Of a stretch of 64,000 bases of DNA, positions 62,901 through 64,000 are shown piece after piece; the stretch's first letter is position 1, and the number at the start of each line of letters is the position of its first letter. This stretch comes from Calamus simplicifolius (lineage: Eukaryota; Streptophyta; Magnoliopsida; Arecales; Arecaceae). Under the pieces are notes generated by a model. The model searched no databases, was not told where the DNA came from, and was given only the letters and a program-made list of their open reading frames with translations. The DNA lies in the NCBI GenBank assembly GCA_900491605.1, contig UESW01003880.1, forward strand, positions 663,687 through 727,686. Direction: 5' to 3'. Made by a program: the position numbers and the translations under genes.

Positions 62901-63970
62901 AAAGAACTTAATATATATGCTAGTTAAACCGTCTAATTATCCTGTATTTATTATATCGTACTTATTGGTTTCACAAGAAACAGCAAAGAATAAACATACC
63001 ACACTTAACATTCACCCAACAGCAAATTTCTGCGCTGCAAGGCTCTGCGATGCATCAAGGAATAATTTTCTTGATGTTTTGCAAAGTTCAAGAGTATCTC
63101 GTACCATGGACTATTTGTTCATCGAGAATGATCGAGGTTGCAAGGTCAATTTAATTATAAGCAAAGAAGAAATCATCAAGATAACGCTTGTTCGTCAGCA
63201 GCATAGTCATTGCCAACTTAGCCAACCAACAGAGTGAAGGGCTTATATCAAGTACATGATCATCTTACAAAAAGCAATTGCAACAATCCTATGCTTAAAG
63301 CACAGCCAGATCAAGAGTGGACTTCTCAATCTCTAAACTTTGCAGCCACAACTAAATGGGCGTCTAAAATTTGAGTAATGGCAGAGATTCAATCCAAGAA
63401 CTAGGATAGCAAAGGGAACACATACAGTGGAACAGATGCTTGGCAAGGGTATCATTGGGCATGTACTCGGCGACAAGAAGCCTCTCGTCCCCGTCGCAAC
63501 AGTACCCGATCAAGTTCACCAGCCACTTATGCCTCAACTTCCCAACTCCCCAGGCCTCCTCCTGCAACGAAAACCGATCAATCCCATCTCTTCTCTTTCA
63601 AAACAACCAATTAAAATAATTAAATTAGCAGGAACTAGATTCCTCACGGCGAACTGCTTGGGATCGGGCCAGGCCGTCTTGGTGAACTTCTTGACGGCGA
63701 TCCATCGGCGGTTCTGGAGGCTGCCCTTGTAGACGACGTTGGGCGCCTTCTCCCCGCTCTCCGACACGATGTTCTCGCGGCCGAACCCGTTGGTCGCCGC
63801 CTTGAGCTCCGCCAGCGAGAACTCCGAGAACGTCGGCACCTCTCCTCCTCCTCTGCCGCCGCCGCCCGGCGGGGAGTACGACGGCCCTGGTTCCGCTGCT
63901 GCTTGTGGTTTTGGTGGTTCTCCTTTTCCGGGTGCGTCTCCGCCCGCGGAGACGACGCGCAGCACCCCAT
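39915..63970 (-). CDS. BSK1: BSK1-type brassinosteroid-signalling receptor-like cytoplasmic kinase, nine exons
   Basis: Membrane-anchored pseudokinase family that relays signals from BRI1 and immune receptors. Exons (minus): 63648-63970, 63426-63561, 62343-62476, 59241-59346, 48439-48524, 43829-44017, 40754-40915, 40507-40620, 39915-40169. All junctions are GT-AG and phases agree, giving about 501 residues against about 512 for Arabidopsis BSK1. N-terminal MGCC fits N-myristoylation plus acylation. The kinase domain has the ATP-site Lys in WIAVKKFTK. As usual in BSKs, HRD is replaced within LYHDLNAYRVLFDE and DFG by SCFGLMK. The end is TPR-like (DFAFRDKDFKTAIDCYSQ, RRSLCYLMCDQPDAALRDAM). Odd points: the MGCC ATG at 63970 is one base out of frame with the rest of exon 1; PLCEACS replaces the expected PLGEACS in exon 7. 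Introns 3-6 are transposon-rich. Symbol rests on remembered family similarity. Confidence 0.93.
40507..40620 (-). CDS. BSK1: BSK1 exon 8 (TPR region)
   Basis: LSFQEWTQQMRDMLDARKRG, DFAFRDKDFKTAIDCYSQ. Two CAG acceptors lie 12 bp apart; the upstream one keeps the family text LSFQ. Donor GTACGT. Confidence 0.95.
40754..40915 (-). CDS. BSK1: BSK1 exon 7 (linker)
   Basis: VPSYVMLGTGKHEEAPPTQR, HLSPLCEACSRMDLTAIHQI, LVMTYYRDDEGTNE. Homologues usually read LGEACS; here Gly is Cys (one base change). Acceptor TGCAG, donor GTATAA. Confidence 0.95.
41109..41431. mobile_element. Tourist-like (PIF/Harbinger) MITE in BSK1 intron 6
   Basis: A 323-bp element flanked by TAA on both sides (41106-41108 and 41432-41434). 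The left end is GGGAATGTTTGAACTC and the reverse complement of the right end is GGGTCTGTTTGGAGG. A TAA duplication with GGG..TGTTTG termini is the usual Tourist pattern. Inner parts also show loosely inverted phrases (AGAAGATCTTAT / AAGATCTCAT). No coding. Confidence 0.75.
43545..43695 (-). mobile_element. possible tRNA-derived SINE in BSK1 intron 6
   Basis: On the minus strand the segment reads GCTCAGCTAGCTCCCTCTTG, then CAAGAGGCCAAGGGTTCGACC. The second phrase holds a good pol III B-box match (GGTTCGACC) and the first a plausible A-box area, about the right distance apart. The downstream part ends near a weak T/A-rich tail. No TSD fixed, so the call is tentative. Confidence 0.4.
43829..44017 (-). 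CDS. BSK1: BSK1 exon 6
   Basis: ALDMIRGKSVLLLMDSHLEG, NFSAEEATTLVDLASHCLQY, EPRDRPDTKKLVATLAPLQT, KSE. End of the kinase C-lobe. Acceptor GCATGCAG, donor GTAATG. Confidence 0.95.
45092..45151. repeat. (AT)n(GT)n(GC)n compound microsatellite
   Basis: About 28 bp of alternating AT, then 14 bp of GT, then about 22 bp of alternating GC-rich dinucleotides; the alternating purine-pyrimidine stretch abuts the left arm of the inverted repeat at 45152. Confidence 0.9.
45152..45474. repeat. 100-bp near-perfect inverted repeat around an (AT)n core
   Basis: Left arm 45152-45251 and right arm 45375-45474 are reverse complements with a single mismatch seen (TTGCC against the expected partner of TTAGC). 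The 123-bp spacer holds ACATGTATGCATACATGTATG, a long AT run (about 45280-45350) and a short pyrimidine stretch. Transcribed with BSK1 pre-mRNA (intron 5), it could form a very long hairpin. No TSD or transposon termini recognised: it may be a foldback element or a hairpin-RNA locus. Confidence 0.9.
45475..46484. other. BSK1 intron 5, unremarkable part
   Basis: No coding exon or transposon termini recognised. 45840-46080 has several CATGTCC / GCATATCC phrases at irregular spacing, which may be a decayed minisatellite. Confidence 0.4.
46485..46827 (+). mobile_element. RTE LINE fragment with inverted 5' part (intron 5)
   Basis: The right part (about 46706-46827) is the RTE 3' end on the plus strand: ATTTGAATGTCGACTTAGTC, CATGTAGTTGGAAAAAGG, GATGAGTTGAGTTGAGTTG. 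The left part (about 46485-46705) is the RTE 5' UTR on the minus strand, recognisable by GTTTTACGCTGGCTGTCAGC read in reverse, and includes more 5' sequence than the copy at 10.5 kb. A head inverted relative to the tail is the signature of twin-primed insertion. No TSD found. Confidence 0.75.
47013..47216. repeat. tandem duplication, period 107 bp (intron 5)
   Basis: Two copies start GGAACTTTTAAATTTGATGA at 47013 and 47120 and end CTCCTTATGAGTAT. About six differences between copies. Confidence 0.9.
48439..48524 (-). CDS. BSK1: BSK1 exon 5
   Basis: Completes Gly and reads RVTAESVIFSFGTILLDLLS, GKRIPPSH, within the kinase C-lobe. Acceptor TTTTGCAG, donor GTAAGT. It lies 10.7 kb from exon 4. 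Confidence 0.95.
48525..50640. other. BSK1 intron 4, first part
   Basis: No transposon termini or exons recognised. There is an ACAT microsatellite at about 50408-50465 and a pyrimidine-rich patch at 49940-50010. Open frames at 49133-49558 and 49959-50292 have no domain. Confidence 0.45.
50662..51050 (-). mobile_element. 5'-truncated RTE LINE (intron 4)
   Basis: On the minus strand it carries the RTE C-terminal text (equivalent to RWFGHIQ near 50905), GGTAATGATAGAGGTAGAG, GTGTCGACTTAGTC, CCCATGTAGTTGGGAAAAGG and a TTGAGTTGAGT tail at 50662. It extends 5' to the equivalent of ATAGAAATGCATATGTTAAG in the 10.5-kb copy. Same orientation as BSK1. Insertion is beside a TATATATATA tract. Confidence 0.85.
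51265..51325. repeat. (CT)n(GT)n(AC)n compound microsatellite (intron 4)
   Basis: A CT run at about 51268-51292 followed by GTGTGTATATATATACACACACATATAC. Confidence 0.9.
52575..52765. repeat. long homopyrimidine-rich tract (intron 4)
   Basis: Nearly 200 bp of C and T with very few purines on the plus strand, hence a purine-rich run in the BSK1 transcript. Open frames here encode Phe/Leu/Ser low complexity and are not genes. Confidence 0.85.
53450..53454. repeat. TSD of intronic gypsy element (left)
   Basis: AATAG here against AATAA at 59036-59040, a 4 of 5 match directly outside both LTR ends. Confidence 0.7.
53455..55610 (+). repeat. 5' LTR of deleted gypsy element
   Basis: 2156 bp, from TGTAACCTCCGGG to GGCGTGACA. 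A GC-rich first third (53750-54230) gives long open frames on both strands that are not conserved as protein between the two LTRs. Confidence 0.92.
55618..55633 (+). promoter_or_regulatory. primer-binding site of deleted gypsy element
   Basis: TGGTATCAGAGCCAGG begins seven bases after the LTR and matches the complement of initiator Met tRNA. Confidence 0.9.
55786..56490 (+). pseudogene. gypsy gag fragment
   Basis: ATG at 55786 gives MARRSRSQ and then TAA at 55810. The rest is readable from 55814 in a neighbouring frame: DQQRLQTEMLQVFSGMTQSM, a Pro/Thr/Gln-rich linker, the gag core SFADFKKFASAPFF, NAERWMRDMKKAF and RFATYLLQG, then TAA at 56288-56290. DWWLVEEQRRD, FIKLKQRNLSVAQYEAEF and TRLA continue in other frames to the deletion junction. 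Confidence 0.85.
56480..56760 (+). pseudogene. gypsy pol C-terminal end (integrase tail / chromodomain remnant)
   Basis: Text of the last pol residues: FHVSILRKYIFDPSHVIAYE, PIQLRKDLSYEKHPVRIMNR, KDQVLRRRIIPCVK. The following chromodomain phrase is one frame over. It is joined directly to gag, which marks the boundary of the internal deletion. Confidence 0.8.
56852..56863 (+). promoter_or_regulatory. polypurine tract of deleted gypsy element
   Basis: TAAGGGAGAA precedes the right LTR at 56864, as expected for plus-strand priming. Confidence 0.75.
56864..59035 (+). repeat. 3' LTR of deleted gypsy element
   Basis: 2172 bp, from TGTAACCTCCGGG to GGCGTGACA; colinear with 53455-55610 throughout. 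Confidence 0.92.
59241..59346 (-). CDS. BSK1: BSK1 exon 4 (activation segment)
   Basis: [35 protein letters not shown]; the DFG position reads CFG. Acceptor TTTACAG, donor GTAATC. The right LTR of the antisense gypsy element ends 205 bp downstream of this exon in the gene's direction. Confidence 0.95.
59347..60413. other. BSK1 intron 3, part next to exon 4
   Basis: No exon or transposon terminus recognised. The (TG)n(AG)n microsatellite at 59933-59996 is listed separately. Confidence 0.45.
59933..59996. repeat. (TG)n(AG)n microsatellite (intron 3)
   Basis: About 19 TG units followed by about 12 AG units. Likely length-polymorphic. Confidence 0.95.
60414..60743 (-). mobile_element. RTE LINE fragment with inverted 5' part (intron 3)
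   Basis: 60414-60665 is the RTE 3' end on the minus strand (tail TTGAGTTGAGTTGAGT, GTAGTCGACCCCATGATGC, the RWFGHIQ-equivalent segment near 60650). 60667-60743 is the RTE 5' UTR on the plus strand (AAGTTTTACGCTGGCTGTCAGC). Head and tail are in opposite orientation, as in the 46.5-kb copy. No TSD found. Confidence 0.75.
60744..62342. other. BSK1 intron 3, part next to exon 3
   Basis: AT-rich, no exon or clear transposon. A TGGTACACATGGCATCGAGA / GGTATTGCTTGGTACAAGG patch (about 60955-61060) looks like a fragment of a dispersed repeat, but its ends could not be placed. Confidence 0.4.
62343..62476 (-). CDS. BSK1: BSK1 exon 3 (kinase catalytic-loop region)
   Basis: Completes Trp and continues EKQTIEWAMRLRVAFYIAEA, LEYCSSEGRPLYHDLNAYRV, LFDE. 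The loop has YHDLNA in place of the HRD motif, as in known BSKs. Donor GTGGAA at 62342. Confidence 0.95.
62477..63425. other. BSK1 intron 2
   Basis: 949-bp intron, AT-rich. The open frame at 62917-63237 on the plus strand has no recognised domain and lies antisense in the intron. Confidence 0.5.
63426..63561 (-). CDS. BSK1: BSK1 exon 2 (kinase N-lobe)
   Basis: Acceptor TTGCAG, then EEAWGVGKLRHKWLVNLIGY, CCDGDERLLVAEYMPNDTLA and KHLFH; ends after the first base of a Trp codon, donor GTATGT. Intron 1 is only 86 bp. Confidence 0.95.
63648..63970 (-). CDS. BSK1: BSK1 exon 1 (N-terminus to start of kinase domain), frameshifted
   Basis: ATG at 63970 gives MGCCASS; the BSK1 text that follows (AGGDAPGKGEPPKPQ, then GGEVPTFSEFSLAELKAATN, ESGEKAPNVVYKG, RRWIAVKKFTKTAWPDPKQF) is in a different frame that has no ATG back to the window edge. 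A one-base loss around 63947-63955 would account for it. Ends ...KQFA with a GTGAGG donor at 63647. Confidence 0.9.
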
Positions 63971-64000
63971 CCGCACCCCCTCTTCTATCCAGCCAAGCTC

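Noticed and set aside
62917..63237. 106-codon open frame antisense in BSK1 intron 2
   Set aside because: No recognisable motif, AT-rich composition and location within a spliced intron.

Overview
The window looks like nuclear DNA from a flowering plant, most likely a non-grass monocot such as a palm. That assignment is an inference from gene-family resemblance, the GC-rich first exons set in AT-rich surroundings, and the mix of plant transposons. No database search was possible. There is no sign of bacterial, organellar or viral genome organisation.

Three host genes are supported. (1) 5843-7428, minus strand: a single-exon PLS-class pentatricopeptide-repeat (PPR) protein with a C-terminal E-type region, broken by one apparent 1-bp frameshift. 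(2) 23862-25649, plus strand: a three-exon NAC-domain transcription factor of 282 residues, intact. (3) 39915-63970, minus strand: a nine-exon brassinosteroid-signalling kinase of the BSK1 type (pseudokinase plus C-terminal TPR region). It spreads over 24 kb because its introns are loaded with transposons. Its first exon carries an apparent 1-bp frameshift just after the MGCC myristoylation start.

The rest is repeats. 1-5.6 kb is AT-rich with a microsatellite, a hAT-type MITE (2650-3055, 8-bp target duplication) and a second MITE-like element (3379-4199). 10.5-13.8 kb is a degenerate, nearly full-length RTE-clade LINE that has itself received a nested copy of the same family. 17.0-21.8 kb is a non-autonomous Ty3/gypsy-type LTR element on the minus strand, filled with GGCCGA-type arrays and a 50-bp tandem repeat. 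28.0-32.9 kb is a very young Ty1/copia element (LTRs differ only by two single-T indels; TSD TTAAT), whose gag/protease part is broken by several single-base shifts while integrase-RT-RNase H is open. A 5'-truncated L1-type LINE with an RNase H domain follows (32937-33445). 36.5-39.1 kb is a second, older RTE LINE on the minus strand.

The BSK1 introns contain a Tourist-like MITE (41109-41431), a possible SINE (43.6 kb), a 100-bp inverted repeat around an AT microsatellite (45152-45474), three RTE fragments (46.5, 50.7 and 60.4 kb; two have an inverted 5' part), and a 5.6-kb internally deleted Ty3/gypsy chromovirus (53455-59035). The gypsy element lies antisense to the gene, about 200 bp from exon 4.

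The three genes do not form a pathway or cluster. The clearest second-look items are the recurring one-base frameshifts (several in homopolymers, so possibly assembly errors), the long intronic hairpin, the gag-chromodomain deletion derivative, and the self-nested RTE insertion. I found no convincing undescribed multigene system.
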